A DNA stretch of 64,000 nucleotides from Azophilus sp965116165. Lineage in GTDB: Bacteria; Pseudomonadota; Gammaproteobacteria; Pseudomonadales; Azotimanducaceae. Below, piece by piece: positions 1 through 9,165 of the stretch. The notes beneath the pieces are model-generated. The model worked only from the letters and a program-made list of their open reading frames with translations. It was not told the DNA's origin and did not search any database. Position numbers and translations under genes: made by a program. The stretch covers positions 3,472,001 through 3,536,000 of the forward strand of contig OZ220484.1 of the NCBI GenBank assembly GCA_965116165.1, written 5' to 3'. Position 1 is the first letter of the stretch, and each line of letters starts with the position of its first letter.

Positions 1-1513
1 GCCCCAGTATTGCCGCGATTTTGGCGTCGCTCAACGGTTTTTTTGGGTTTTCCCGGTTGGTGAGCCCGCGGATTAGGGCACGGATGGCGATACTGGAAAC
101 CTCGTCGCCATCGGTGGTGCTTACATGGCTTGAAAAGAAGTACTTCAACTCAAAGAGTCCACGGGGTGTTTGCATGAATTTGCGGCTGGTCACCCGGGAA
201 ATGGTCGACTCGTGCAGGTTGACGGCGTCGGCCACGTTTTGCAGTACGAGCGGGCGCATGGCCTCCTCGCCGTGCTCAAGAAATCCCCGCTGAAACTCGA
301 CGATGCAGCGCGCCACGCGCAGCAGCGTATCGTGGCGGCTTTCCAGACTTTTCAAAAACCAGCGCGCATCCCGCAGGTGCTCTCGAAGCCAGGTGTTTTG
401 TTGGCTGTTGTCGCCGCGCCGGATCAATGCCGCGTAATTGGAGTTGATGCGCAGTGCGGGGGCTGCTTCCGGGTTCAAAGCCACCACCCAGCGGTCCCGC
501 TCCCTGCGCACCACGACATCGGGAACCACATAGTCGATGGGGCCCGGTGCGATGGCGGCGCCGGGCCTCGGGCTTAACGACCGGATCAGGGTGGTGATTT
601 GCGCGAGTTGCGCCTCGCCGAGGCGCGTCTTGCGCTTTAGGGTGGCGAAGTCCCCGGCGGCGAGTAGCGTCAGGTGGTCGCGCACGATGGCAAGAGCCTC
701 CGTGCGCCAGGGGGTCGAGGTATTGAGCGCTTCGAGTTGCAGCGCCAGGCACTCCGCCAGGCTCCTGGCCGCGACGCCGGTTGGATCGAACTGCTGTACT
801 TGCCGCAAAACCCTGGACACATCAGTCGCGCGGATGCCGAGAGCGGGTTCGAAACTCTCCAGGAGTTCGTCGATGTCCATCTCGAGCATGCCGTCCGGGT
901 TGACGGCATCGACGATGGTGGCGGCGACCAGCCGGTCGGTGTCCGACATGGAGGTTAGATTCAACTGCCAGAGCAGGTGCTCGCGCAGGGTTTCCTCGGC
1001 GCTGTGGTTGCTGTCGATATCGGGGTGGTTGTCGTCGTGCGCCACGACCGCCCCGGACTTCGCGGGTGCTGCGGCGGGTTGGAAGATGTCGTCCCAATCG
1101 CTGTCCACCGGCAGTTCCTCGGGGATGGGTCGTGCCAGTTCGGTATCCACGGCGGGTTCTTCCGGCGCGGCGTCTATGCCGTCGCCGACGGTCGAAGCAC
1201 CCCGCCCATTTTCCCGCGGGTCCGCACCCTCGATACCGGTGTCCGCGTCGTTGGTGTATGGGGCGGGAGCGTTCGCATAGTCCGGCGGGCCGCCGACAAT
1301 ATCCTCCGTGGCCGGGTCAAGCGCCTCCCATGGCTCCGTCTCCGGATCATTGTCGCTTGCCGTGTCCTCCTCCAGCATCGGATTGGTTTCGAGCGCTTCC
1401 CGAACTTCCCGCTGCAGGTCCAGGGTGGATAGTTGCAGCAGGCGGATGGCCTGCTGCAACTGCGGGGTCATGGCGAGCTGTTGGCGGAAGCCCAGCGACA
1501 GGGAGGTTTTCAT
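1..1513 (-). CDS. rpoN: RNA polymerase sigma-54 factor, 3' end cut by window edge
   Basis: Alternative sigma factor that directs core RNA polymerase to -24/-12 promoters and needs AAA+ activators. About 504 codons are present on the minus strand from the ATG at 1513; the frame stays open to base 1, so the last part (the RpoN box) lies outside the window. The N-terminal Q/L-rich activator-contact region is clear (LGFRQQLAMTPQLQQAIRLL near residue 8), followed by a long acidic region (about 45-150), the core-binding part, and the helix-turn-helix near residues 426-448 (HESTISRVTSRKF). It is the last gene of the leftward lptC-lptA-lptB-rpoN run, 21 bases after lptB, as in Pseudomonas and E. coli. 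Confidence 0.95.
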   Translation of the reverse strand, partial: MKTSLSLGFRQQLAMTPQLQQAIRLLQLSTLDLQREVREALETNPMLEEDTASDNDPETEPWEALDPATEDIVGGPPDYANAPAPYTNDADTGIEGADPRENGRGASTVGDGIDAAPEEPAVDTELARPIPEELPVDSDWDDIFQPAAAPAKSGAVVAHDDNHPDIDSNHSAEETLREHLLWQLNLTSMSDTDRLVAATIVDAVNPDGMLEMDIDELLESFEPALGIRATDVSRVLRQVQQFDPTGVAARSLAECLALQLEALNTSTPWRTEALAIVRDHLTLLAAGDFATLKRKTRLGEAQLAQITTLIRSLSPRPGAAIAPGPIDYVVPDVVVRRERDRWVVALNPEAAPALRINSNYAALIRRGDNSQQNTWLREHLRDARWFLKSLESRHDTLLRVARCIVEFQRGFLEHGEEAMRPLVLQNVADAVNLHESTISRVTSRKFMQTPRGLFELKYFFSSHVSTTDGDEVSSIAIRALIRGLTNRENPKKPLSDAKIAAILG

Positions 1514-1534
1514 GACCACGGGGGTCTGTCGACA

Positions 1535-2260
1535 TCAAAGGTGGAAACTTTCGCCAAGATACACGTTGCGGACGGTTTCGTTGGCTAGGATTGCCTCGGC
1601 GTTGCCCTCCGCGATGATGTGTCCATTGTTGACGATGTAGGCCCGATTGCAAATATCGAGGGTGTCGCGCACATTGTGATCGGTGATCAGAACGCCGATG
1701 TCGCGGGCGGCGAGGTCGCGCATCTCCTGTTTGATATCCCCCACGGAGATGGGATCGACACCGGCAAAGGGTTCGTCGAGCAGTATGAATTTGGGGTTGC
1801 CGGCAAGCGCCCGGGCGATTTCGACCCGGCGGCGCTCGCCCCCCGACAGTCGCTCGCCAAGCAACTTGCGCACGGTATGCAGATTGAACTCATCGAGAAG
1901 CTGTTCGAGCATCCGCGCCTGCGCCTTGCGGTCAAGGTCGCGACGCAGTTCGAGAATGGCGCGTAAATTGTCTTCCGTCGAGAGTTTCCGAAAGACGCTG
2001 GCCTCTTGGGGCAGGTAGCCGATGCCGGCGCGCGCGCGCAGGTGCATGGGTGCCTTGGAGAGATCCTGGCCGTCGAGGGCGATGGTGCCGTCCTCGGCTC
2101 TCAGGAGCCCGACGATCATGTAGAAGCATGTGGTCTTGCCGGCGCCGTTCGGCCCGAGCAAGCCGACGATTTCGCCGCTGCGCACCTTGAGGCTCACATT
2201 GTCCACGGTGAGCCGGGTGCGATATTCCTTGCGGAGATGCCGCGCTTCGAGAACGGACAT
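1535..2260 (-). CDS. lptB: Lpt transporter ATP-binding protein LptB
   Basis: Cytoplasmic ATPase that drives LPS extraction from the inner membrane together with LptF, LptG and LptC. 241 residues, the usual length. Walker A GPNGAGKT at 36-43, a Q-loop in GYLPQEASVF, the signature LSGGERRR from 138, and Walker B FILLDEP at 158-164. The start codon overlaps the lptA stop as TAATG, so the two are translationally coupled. It may also power the LptF/LptG pair encoded at 55.9-58.0 kb, because no second LptB is seen in the window (inference). Confidence 0.96.
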   Translation of the reverse strand: MSVLEARHLRKEYRTRLTVDNVSLKVRSGEIVGLLGPNGAGKTTCFYMIVGLLRAEDGTIALDGQDLSKAPMHLRARAGIGYLPQEASVFRKLSTEDNLRAILELRRDLDRKAQARMLEQLLDEFNLHTVRKLLGERLSGGERRRVEIARALAGNPKFILLDEPFAGVDPISVGDIKQEMRDLAARDIGVLITDHNVRDTLDICNRAYIVNNGHIIAEGNAEAILANETVRNVYLGESFHL

Positions 2261-2802
2261 TATTCCCGGGGGGAGGGCATCAGGGTGGTGTGTACCGGCC
2301 CCTGATCCCGGGCCCCGGCGTCGACGCGGCCGGCCACGATGTCATAGCGGATCAGGTCGCCGCTCAGGGAGTTGCCGCGCTGTTCAAGATGGGCGTTGCC
2401 CGCAAGATCGATACGCGATTCCCTGGTGTGGTAGACGATGGTCGAGGCATCGGCGTCCACATCGCCGGCGTCATCCGCCAACGCCTGCCGGTAGCGGGCG
2501 GGGGTGCCGGTGGCGGTGATGCGCACCACCTTGCCCGCTTCGTAGTCGACGACCATGCGCTCGGCGAGCACCCGCAAAGTACCCTGTTCCACCCGCACGG
2601 CGCCAATGTAGACGATGCGGCCTTCCCGCCGTTCGATTTCGGCGGATTCGGCGCGGATGTGAATGGGTTGCTCGGTATCCTCCGGTAGTGTCCACGCCGG
2701 TGTCGGGGCCAGCGCGCAAAACACGGCAACACCGAAAAGCGCCCGGTGCCGGGGACGCTTGCTTCCAGGGTATGCTCGTATCCGCACCAATTTCTTCGCC
2801 AT
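2260..2802 (-). CDS. lptA: Periplasmic Lpt bridge protein LptA
   Basis: Periplasmic OstA/LptA-fold protein that oligomerises into the bridge carrying LPS from LptC to LptD. 180 residues; a cleavable signal peptide covers about the first 38 (FGVAVFCALAPTPAW, then LPEDTEQP). The beta-jellyroll starts with PIHIRAESAEIERREGRIVY and includes VVDYEAGKV and LSGDLIRYDI, typical of the family. Gene order lptC-lptA-lptB is canonical. A second LptA-like protein is encoded at 57987-58487. Confidence 0.93.
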   Translation of the reverse strand: MAKKLVRIRAYPGSKRPRHRALFGVAVFCALAPTPAWTLPEDTEQPIHIRAESAEIERREGRIVYIGAVRVEQGTLRVLAERMVVDYEAGKVVRITATGTPARYRQALADDAGDVDADASTIVYHTRESRIDLAGNAHLEQRGNSLSGDLIRYDIVAGRVDAGARDQGPVHTTLMPSPRE

Positions 2803-2850
2803 TTTATCGCGGGGGTGGTCCGCATTGGTTTGTATTTGCCCAGGAATTTC

Positions 2851-3492
2851 CTACAGCGCGGGCTTCCGGGCGGAAACCGCGCCCCGGTGGAATTGTTCGC
2901 GCTGAATGACGGTATGAACCGCGGCATCCGGTGCGGATGACAGCTTCATCGACCCGCGCGTCAAGTCGGCCTGCATGCCCCGGGCCCTCGTGCGGCCTAT
3001 ATTGGTGTCGATCATAACATCTCCCCGCGTCTCGGCGTATTGGCGCTCGGGGTACAGGTCGAGGGTCTCGCAGCGGATGGTTGTGTAGTCCGAACCGGTG
3101 CCCCGCCGATGGACGACCACGCTCTTGCGCAGCAGCACACGCTCCCCGTCGGGGGTGTCGGCGGTACCGTGCATTTCGCCGAGCGCGGCGGTTATGCGCC
3201 ACGGCGGATCGGATTCGTTGTGCAGCTCGAGATCCGGTGTCAGCAGCCGGGTAAACCGCTCCTTCTCGAAGTGGCGAATTTCCCGGGCGCCGAGACGGTA
3301 CCTCAGGGTGCCGTCCTGTTGAAATTGGGTGATCGTCGCCCCTTCCATGTGGAGGTCGGGCTCGTCGGCGAGCTCCGGGGGCAACGCGCTTGGCGTCAAC
3401 GAACCTCGCCAGGGCGCGAAATAGAAGGCCAGCAACAATGTGCCGATGGCAAATAGAACACCGGTGGCCAGGCCGTATTGCTCGTTGCGCAT
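2851..3492 (-). CDS. lptC: Lpt complex membrane protein LptC
   Basis: Bitopic inner-membrane protein that takes LPS from LptBFG and passes it to LptA. From the ATG at 3492 it has 213 residues: one N-terminal membrane segment (LATGVLFAIGTLLLAFYF) followed by a periplasmic OstA-like jellyroll (EGATITQFQQDGTLRYRLGA onward). A longer frame to 3573 exists, but its extra 27 codons are encoded by a fragment of the dispersed 99-bp repeat (3543 onward), so I prefer the ATG at 3492, which starts right before the membrane segment. First gene of the leftward lpt-rpoN run. The kdsD/kdsC genes usually found upstream are absent here. Confidence 0.88.
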   Translation of the reverse strand: MRNEQYGLATGVLFAIGTLLLAFYFAPWRGSLTPSALPPELADEPDLHMEGATITQFQQDGTLRYRLGAREIRHFEKERFTRLLTPDLELHNESDPPWRITAALGEMHGTADTPDGERVLLRKSVVVHRRGTGSDYTTIRCETLDLYPERQYAETRGDVMIDTNIGRTRARGMQADLTRGSMKLSSAPDAAVHTVIQREQFHRGAVSARKPAL

Positions 3493-3542
3493 GCCGCCAA
3501 AATTCCTGGGACGCCGCCTCTGTTCGCCGCCAAAGCGGATGG

Positions 3543-3656
3543 GGAAGGTCTGAACAAGGCGATAGAGCGGCATCGAAGATCCAATATCCCATCGATTCTA
3601 CTAGGGGAACCTCTGATTAATTCTGTAGCCTCGGCATCCAAGTCAATAAAATCAAT
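3543..3656. repeat. Two rearranged half-copies of the 99-bp element
   Basis: 3543-3580 matches the right end of the dispersed element in reverse (GGAAGGTCTGAACAA, then GATAGAGCGGCATCG). 3606-3656 matches its left half in forward orientation (GGAACCTCTGATTAA, then AAAATCAAT). The second half is preceded by CTAG at 3601-3604. Both halves thus have their terminal repeats outermost-left, and the usual centre is missing, which suggests two insertions or an insertion followed by deletion or inversion. Complete copies are at 19192, 27267, 59287 and 63882. Confidence 0.75.
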
Positions 3657-3883
3657 CTTCCCGTTCACCAACCACCCCGGCCCTTGCCGCGCCGGGGCTC
3701 GCAAGGCGCTCGGTTCGCGCAAGTGTCGAGCCGACGCCCCGTCGGCCGGCAGGGCGCGTGGCGGGATGGATCGACAACCCGCACGGCGTTTGCAATCGTT
3801 CCCCCGCCTCGGCTTTAATATGGTCGCGAAGTAATCGCCGCGCCAGCGCGGCGGCGGAATATCTGGGACGGGAGAGCGAGACC
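3657..3883. other. Intergenic stretch before the FN3 gene, no gene recognised
   Basis: Between the lptC start (3492) and the FN3 gene (4027) lie 534 bases. After the repeat halves I see no convincing protein, RNA or clear sigma-70 promoter here. Other gammaproteobacteria carry kdsD and kdsC at this place; no remnant of either is recognisable. Promoters for the leftward lpt run and the rightward FN3 gene are presumably in this stretch. Confidence 0.5.
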
Positions 3884-4060
3884 GTGACAAGGACAAGCAC
3901 GAGGACGACGGACGATCCGGCGGCGCGCGGCCTGCCGCGGCTGTCCGGGCGTGGGCGCCGCGCGCGAACTCCCTGTCAGGCACCCCCCCCCCCCCCCCCG
4001 AAGAGTCCGGGCGCGGGGCTGAGCCGATGGGCGCCCCCGGGAGAACCGCCCGCCGCCTGA
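3884..4060 (+). other. Upstream reading frame running through the poly-C tract
   Basis: A GTG at 3884 follows the purine-rich GGGAGAGCGAG and opens a frame of 58 codons that passes through the C tract and stops at 4058-4060, out of frame with the FN3 protein. If the tract had 18 or 15 C instead of 17, this frame would join the FN3 frame and add about 48 residues before residue 1 of the large protein. The paralog at 53408-55609 has an N-terminal extension of about that length in front of a matching stretch (GAEPxGAxGRxARRL). Reading this as the switched-off phase of the gene is inference. Confidence 0.4.
3983..3999 (+). repeat. Poly-C tract of 17 bases, candidate phase-variation switch
   Basis: An uninterrupted run of 17 C ends 27 bases before the ATG of the 1712-codon FN3 gene. 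Other C or G runs noticed in the window are about 7-8 long. The DNA on both sides aligns with coding DNA of the paralogous gene (paralog residues about 35-62), so the tract lies inside what was probably the coding N terminus. Slipped-strand changes would alter the reading frame, or promoter spacing if translation starts at 4027. A homopolymer sequencing error must be excluded. Confidence 0.8.
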
Positions 4061-7000
4061 AGGCGGGATTCGCTCTTGTCTCCTTCGCGCTGGCGACGCT
4101 CGCCGTGCTCGCGCCGCAGAACGCGCTGGCGCAGGCGCCGGACAAGCCGTCCGGGTTGGCCGCGACGCCGGGTGCGGGGAATGTCGTGCTGACCTGGAAC
4201 GCCCAGCCGGACCAGCAGATTACCCAATGGCTCTACCAGGTCAAGCTGAGCACTGACAACTGGCCCGCTGCGTCGTCCACCATTAATGGGACCGGTGCTA
4301 CAACGAGCCTGACAATTACCCGAACGACCATCAGCAGCGCAGGCCTGACCAACGGCATGTCGTACGACTTCCGTATCCGGGCCCGAAGTGGCAGTTCCAT
4401 TAATACCAGTCCCTGGTCCGATGTGGTGACGGCGACGCCGACCGCCACCCCGCCGGTCACCATCACTCTCACCGCCACGCCGGGCAATGCCAGGATTGAC
4501 CTCTCGTGGACCTATAGCGGCTCCACCACGGGTGCTTCCAAGTGGCAGGTCGAGTATTTCACCGGAAGCACTGGCGATCAATGGCGCGATATCCCAGGCG
4601 GAGTGGCTGCGCGCAGCGTAGCTCTCCCTCTCGCTGGACGACCCGCGCTGGTCAACGACGACACATACAATATCCGGCTCAGACTGGCGACTTCACGGGG
4701 AGACACCCTGGCGCAAACCGTGATAGGCAATACGGGTTGGGTGACCGCCACGCCGACGGCATCCACAACCACGACCGTTCCCGCCGCCCCGACGAACCTG
4801 ACGGCGACGGGGGCCGGCACCACACAGGTGTTGCTGACATGGACCAAGCCGGCCGGCACGATCACCGGCTACAAGCTGCGCCACGCCAAGACGCCGTCAA
4901 AGGCCAGCGCCACCTGGGCCGCCATGGCGGGTTCGGGCGCGAACACCGTGAGGCACATGGTGACCAGTCTGGACGACGACGCCGAATACAGTTTCATGAT
5001 CCGCGCCGTGAACGCCTCCGGCGACGGCGCCGCCACGGGCTGGGTGACGGCGACGCCTATGGACAGCTGCCCTTCCGTGCTCAGCCCGACGAACCTGAGT
5101 CTCGCGCCGCGTTCGGACGGGTTTGTCGTCACCTGGACGGCGCCGACCGATGTATTCCGCAACGGATGGACATTGTCTTACGGCAAGACCGGGGGAAGTT
5201 CGACCTCTGTCACCATCTCGAATGCCGCCGCGACCAGCCGCACGCTGACCGGTCTGGACGCCAACACCGAATATGAGATCAGTCTTACAGCGACCCATTC
5301 TACTTATAATCCTTCTGCGGTCTGTCCTCCGGGCTTCCGTGTAAAAACCACCGGCACGACCGCGGACGCCGGGCCGACCATCACCCTCACCGCCACGGCG
5401 GGGGACGGGCGGGTGACGTTGTCCTGGACCTATGCCAACGACGACGGGGAGGCGTTTGATCACTGGCGGTACGCGCAGAAGAAAGGCGGCGGAAGCTACA
5501 GCGGCCTGGGCGATGAGATTCCCGGCGGCAAGGCCATCCGAACGCACACCGTGACAGGTCTGGAAAACGGCGCCGCATACACTTTCAAGGTCACACGCGG
5601 AGTCACAAGCCCCCCACCTGTGAGGATCCAGACAACAGCACCTCCTTACTCCAACGAAGTCACCGCGACGCCGACGGCCGCTTCCGTTCCCGCCAGGCCG
5701 TCGGGGTTGTCGGCGGAGGCGGGCAACGGTCAGGTGGAGCTGACGTGGACCGACCCGGACGACGATTCGATCACGAGGTATCAGTTGCGGCGGAGGAAGG
5801 GCAGCGCCGCCTGGGGCGGCTGGACCGCGATTCCCGGGTCGGACGCGGACACGGTGAGCCACACGGTGACGGGTCTGGACAACGATGTGGAGTACCGTTT
5901 CCGCATCCGGGCGCGGAACAGCGGCGGCAACAGCGCGCAGTCGGCGGTGGTGGAGGCGACGCCGTCGGCGTCGGCGGCGGTTCCCAAGCCGGTTCTGAGC
6001 GCGGAAGCGGGCTACGCCAGGGTCACCCTGAGCTGGAGCGCCTTGTCGGGGGTGACGGTTGCGAGCTGGGGCTATGAGTACAAGAGCGCGGGCGGCAGCT
6101 GGAGCACGACCGCGACGGTTTCGGACGGCGGCGCGACGAGCCACACGGTGACGGGTCTGACGATCGGCACGGAATACACGTTCCGGCTGTTCGCCGCGGT
6201 CGGTCCCGGGGTGCAGTCGGTGTGGTCGGACGAGGTGAAGGCGACGCCGACGAATACGGTTCCCAAGCCGGTCCTGACGGTGGCGGCGGGCGACCGTTCG
6301 GCCACCCTGAGCTGGAGCGCGCTGTCGGGCATTCCGATAACGAGCTGGGGCTACCAGTACAAGAGCACGGGCGGCTGGAGCACGACCACGACGGTCACGG
6401 GCGGGAGCACGACGAGCGCCACGGTGACGGGGCTGACGGGCGGCACGGAGCATACGTTCCGGCTGTTTGCGGCGGTTGGTCCGGGGGTGCAGTCGGTGTG
6501 GTCGGACGAGGTGACGGCGACGCCGTATGCGCTGGCGGCGCCGGTGCTGACGGGGGCGACATCGAATGCGCCCAACTTGGCTCTGGGGGTTCGACTGACG
6601 TGGACCCATAGCGGCGATCTTCTCCCTGCTGGAGCCACCTGGTGGTATTGGCGGATGGGTCATCGTCTCAGGGGCGGCACCGACTGGCGGGGAACCGCTC
6701 GCACTGGCGCTTCGGCGGTACTTTCGGCGCGGACGGTTGACTGGGGGCTGGACACCTTCTACCCCGAGGGCGCGGTGGTGGAGGTGAGGATTCGCGGACG
6801 GGGGATCAATGATCGGAACGGCCTCTGGTCCAACATCCGCACGGTGACCCTGAGCGACGATGATGATGACAGGCCGGCCCTGACGATCGCCGGTTCGCCG
6901 GTGACGGTGGCGCCCGGTTCCACGGCCACCTACACGGTGGCGCTGACGAAGGCGTATGCGGGGACGCTGTCGATCGCGAGCGACGACACGTCGGCGGCGA

Positions 7001-9165
7001 CGGTGAGTCCGCCGAGCCTGGCCTTCACCACCACCAACTACAACACGGCGAAGACGGTGACGGTGACCGGGGTGGGCAACGGCACGGCGACGATCGACCA
7101 CGCCTTCCGGCTGACGGGGGCCGCGGCGGATGCGATACCGGACGCCGGCACGGTGGACGTGACGGTGGCCGCGGTGCCGGGCGTGACGGTCTCGCCGACC
7201 TCGCTGACGATCGACGAGGGCGGCAGCGGCGCCTACACCCTGAGGCTGAACACGGCGCCGGCGGCGAACGTGACGGTGACGGTGGGCGGCGCCTCGGGCG
7301 AGGTGACGGTGGCGGGCTCGCCGCTGACGTTCACGCCGGCCAACCACGGCACGGCGCAGACGGTGACGGTCGGCGCCGGAGCCGACGCCGACACGGCCAA
7401 CGACAGGGCGACCCTGACGCACACATCGGCCAGCACCGACAACGACTACGGCGCCGCGCTCGCCATCGACAGCGTCTCCGTGACGGTGAGGGACACGACG
7501 CCGGGCGCCGGGGGGACGGATCCGACGCCGCCGCCGGAGTCGCCGACGGGCGGCATGACCTATCAGCAACTGGACGGCGCCGGCGGCCTGGCGCCCGAGC
7601 CGGTGGAGTACGCCCGGGAGCTGGTCGTGGTTCCGGCCGGCAAGACGACCGTCAACATCAAGAGCCCGGTGGCCGCGGTGGCCACCGACACCCGGCACCG
7701 GGTGGCGGCGGCGCTCGGGCGGCGCATCCTGGTGGACGAGTCGGTCCATGTCCGCCTGGCGCTGGGCGGGGGGATGGTGTTCGCCGAGGGGAAGAATGTC
7801 GGCGACATCGGGTGGCGCTGGTCCGCGAACCCCCTGAGGCCGCCCTCGTCGTGCACGATGGAGAATGGCGCGGCGTTCATCAATCCGGACCACGTCACGT
7901 CGGCGGGCAAGGCGATCGGGACATCCCTCGTCGCGGGGCGGGCGGGGGAAAGCGTCGCGGTCTTCCGGCTCGAAACGGGCGCGGACGACGATTTCGGCCT
8001 GGACCTCCCGAGCCGGGACGGGGGCAGACACCTTCCCCCCGAGGCGCGCGCCGTCGCCGGCGGCGGCCCGAAGTGCGGCACCCCCAATGAGCCCACGAGG
8101 ATATTCGCCGACATCGCCGACCACCTGGCGGTGCCGGCGGGCGAGGGCGCGTACACGGCGGGCATCTCGCTGCACGGCGACGCGGACGACGCCCTGGCGG
8201 GCCGCAACGCGTCCGTGGCTCTGGGCGGCGCGGCCACCATCGTGCGGGTCGTCGACGGTCTGGACGCCGGGGTGGAGGCGGCGACCCAACCCGTTGTCGC
8301 GCACGTGGGCACCTCCCCGCAACCGTTCCTGTGGTTCCGGGACGCGGCCGCGGCCGGCGGCGTGACGGACGCGGCGGTTCTGGGCTCGGCCAGGGCGACG
8401 ATCGCGGGGAACAACCTCCACAATCCCACCACCGGCGGGATCGCCACGGGGAGCGACCTGCTGCCCGACGGCAGCGTCAACCTCGCGGTTGAGGGGGACT
8501 TCTCGATCGGGGCGTTCAGCCTGGGGATTCCCGCGGACGCGGCGGACCCGTCGGGGGTCTGCCCGGCGGCCGGCGCCGCGGGGTCGCCGGCGACGGGCAA
8601 CCTGGCGCCGGCGGCCGGCGGCCCGCCGGACAGGGCGACGCTCGGGGGGCGGAACGCGGGGACGCACCATCTGTGCGTTCGGGTGGCCGCCGCGAACGGG
8701 GCCCCGATTCCGGCCGGGCTGTACCGCGGGACGGTCAGCCGCACCGGGGTCGGCGACGCCGACGAGACGCTGGCGACGGGTGTGATCGGCCGGATCCGGC
8801 GCAACGGGACGACGGCCCGGCTGACCTATCTGACCGCGTCGGGGAAGTACAACCAGCGCCTGATCATCGTCAACGAGGGGGCGCGCGACGCGAGGTACGA
8901 CCTGGGCTCGCTGGTGACGGAGGCGGGGACGCGGGCGACGCCGACGGCGGCGGCGGTCGGCACGGTCCCGGCGGGCGGTCAGGTGGTGCTGCGGGTTTCG
9001 GACCTGGTCGAGTTCGCGGGTCCGCGTCGGCGGGCGTCGGCGACGCTGAGCGTGGTCGCGGCGCCGGGGGACATCCGGGTGGCGACGACCCAGGTGAACC
9101 TGCTGGACGGCAGCACGGACACGCTCCACATCCCGGTGCGCGGCGCCACGGTCATGCATGAATAG
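4027..9165 (+). CDS. Large secreted multi-FN3 protein with a C-terminal module shared with a paralog
   Basis: 1712 residues from the ATG at 4027. A signal peptide is clear (KAGFALVSFALATLAVLA, cleavage after NALA near 36). About nine fibronectin type III-like domains follow (about 37-945), each ending in a VTATP-type motif; domains 7 and 8 are nearly identical at DNA level (279-base period). Then come two beta-sandwich repeats (about 950-1165), the second with the Calx-beta-like TIDEGGSGAYTLRL. The last ~535 residues (from TYQQLDG, about 1177) match the C terminus of the protein at 53408-55609 throughout. Function unknown; the architecture suggests a surface or matrix-binding protein (inference). 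It occupies the place of kdsD/kdsC. The start may lie upstream at 3884 if the C tract changes length. Confidence 0.85.
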   Translation: MGAPGRTARRLKAGFALVSFALATLAVLAPQNALAQAPDKPSGLAATPGAGNVVLTWNAQPDQQITQWLYQVKLSTDNWPAASSTINGTGATTSLTITRTTISSAGLTNGMSYDFRIRARSGSSINTSPWSDVVTATPTATPPVTITLTATPGNARIDLSWTYSGSTTGASKWQVEYFTGSTGDQWRDIPGGVAARSVALPLAGRPALVNDDTYNIRLRLATSRGDTLAQTVIGNTGWVTATPTASTTTTVPAAPTNLTATGAGTTQVLLTWTKPAGTITGYKLRHAKTPSKASATWAAMAGSGANTVRHMVTSLDDDAEYSFMIRAVNASGDGAATGWVTATPMDSCPSVLSPTNLSLAPRSDGFVVTWTAPTDVFRNGWTLSYGKTGGSSTSVTISNAAATSRTLTGLDANTEYEISLTATHSTYNPSAVCPPGFRVKTTGTTADAGPTITLTATAGDGRVTLSWTYANDDGEAFDHWRYAQKKGGGSYSGLGDEIPGGKAIRTHTVTGLENGAAYTFKVTRGVTSPPPVRIQTTAPPYSNEVTATPTAASVPARPSGLSAEAGNGQVELTWTDPDDDSITRYQLRRRKGSAAWGGWTAIPGSDADTVSHTVTGLDNDVEYRFRIRARNSGGNSAQSAVVEATPSASAAVPKPVLSAEAGYARVTLSWSALSGVTVASWGYEYKSAGGSWSTTATVSDGGATSHTVTGLTIGTEYTFRLFAAVGPGVQSVWSDEVKATPTNTVPKPVLTVAAGDRSATLSWSALSGIPITSWGYQYKSTGGWSTTTTVTGGSTTSATVTGLTGGTEHTFRLFAAVGPGVQSVWSDEVTATPYALAAPVLTGATSNAPNLALGVRLTWTHSGDLLPAGATWWYWRMGHRLRGGTDWRGTARTGASAVLSARTVDWGLDTFYPEGAVVEVRIRGRGINDRNGLWSNIRTVTLSDDDDDRPALTIAGSPVTVAPGSTATYTVALTKAYAGTLSIASDDTSAATVSPPSLAFTTTNYNTAKTVTVTGVGNGTATIDHAFRLTGAAADAIPDAGTVDVTVAAVPGVTVSPTSLTIDEGGSGAYTLRLNTAPAANVTVTVGGASGEVTVAGSPLTFTPANHGTAQTVTVGAGADADTANDRATLTHTSASTDNDYGAALAIDSVSVTVRDTTPGAGGTDPTPPPESPTGGMTYQQLDGAGGLAPEPVEYARELVVVPAGKTTVNIKSPVAAVATDTRHRVAAALGRRILVDESVHVRLALGGGMVFAEGKNVGDIGWRWSANPLRPPSSCTMENGAAFINPDHVTSAGKAIGTSLVAGRAGESVAVFRLETGADDDFGLDLPSRDGGRHLPPEARAVAGGGPKCGTPNEPTRIFADIADHLAVPAGEGAYTAGISLHGDADDALAGRNASVALGGAATIVRVVDGLDAGVEAATQPVVAHVGTSPQPFLWFRDAAAAGGVTDAAVLGSARATIAGNNLHNPTTGGIATGSDLLPDGSVNLAVEGDFSIGAFSLGIPADAADPSGVCPAAGAAGSPATGNLAPAAGGPPDRATLGGRNAGTHHLCVRVAAANGAPIPAGLYRGTVSRTGVGDADETLATGVIGRIRRNGTTARLTYLTASGKYNQRLIIVNEGARDARYDLGSLVTEAGTRATPTAAAVGTVPAGGQVVLRVSDLVEFAGPRRRASATLSVVAAPGDIRVATTQVNLLDGSTDTLHIPVRGATVMHE
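5981..6534 (+). repeat. Tandem FN3 repeat pair inside the large secreted gene
   Basis: Two adjacent units of about 279 bases, starting at 5981 and 6260 (both with TTCCCAAGCCGGT), encode FN3 domains 7 and 8. They share long identical stretches such as those for LSWSALSG and GPGVQSVWSDEV. The high identity suggests a recent duplication and makes the array a site for expansion or contraction by recombination. Confidence 0.75.

Noticed and set aside
4897..9159. A 1420-codon open frame antisense to the large FN3 gene
   Set aside because: It is Arg/His-rich with no domain pattern and mirrors the repetitive GC-rich codons of the FN3 gene; the plus-strand frame has a signal peptide and clear domains.
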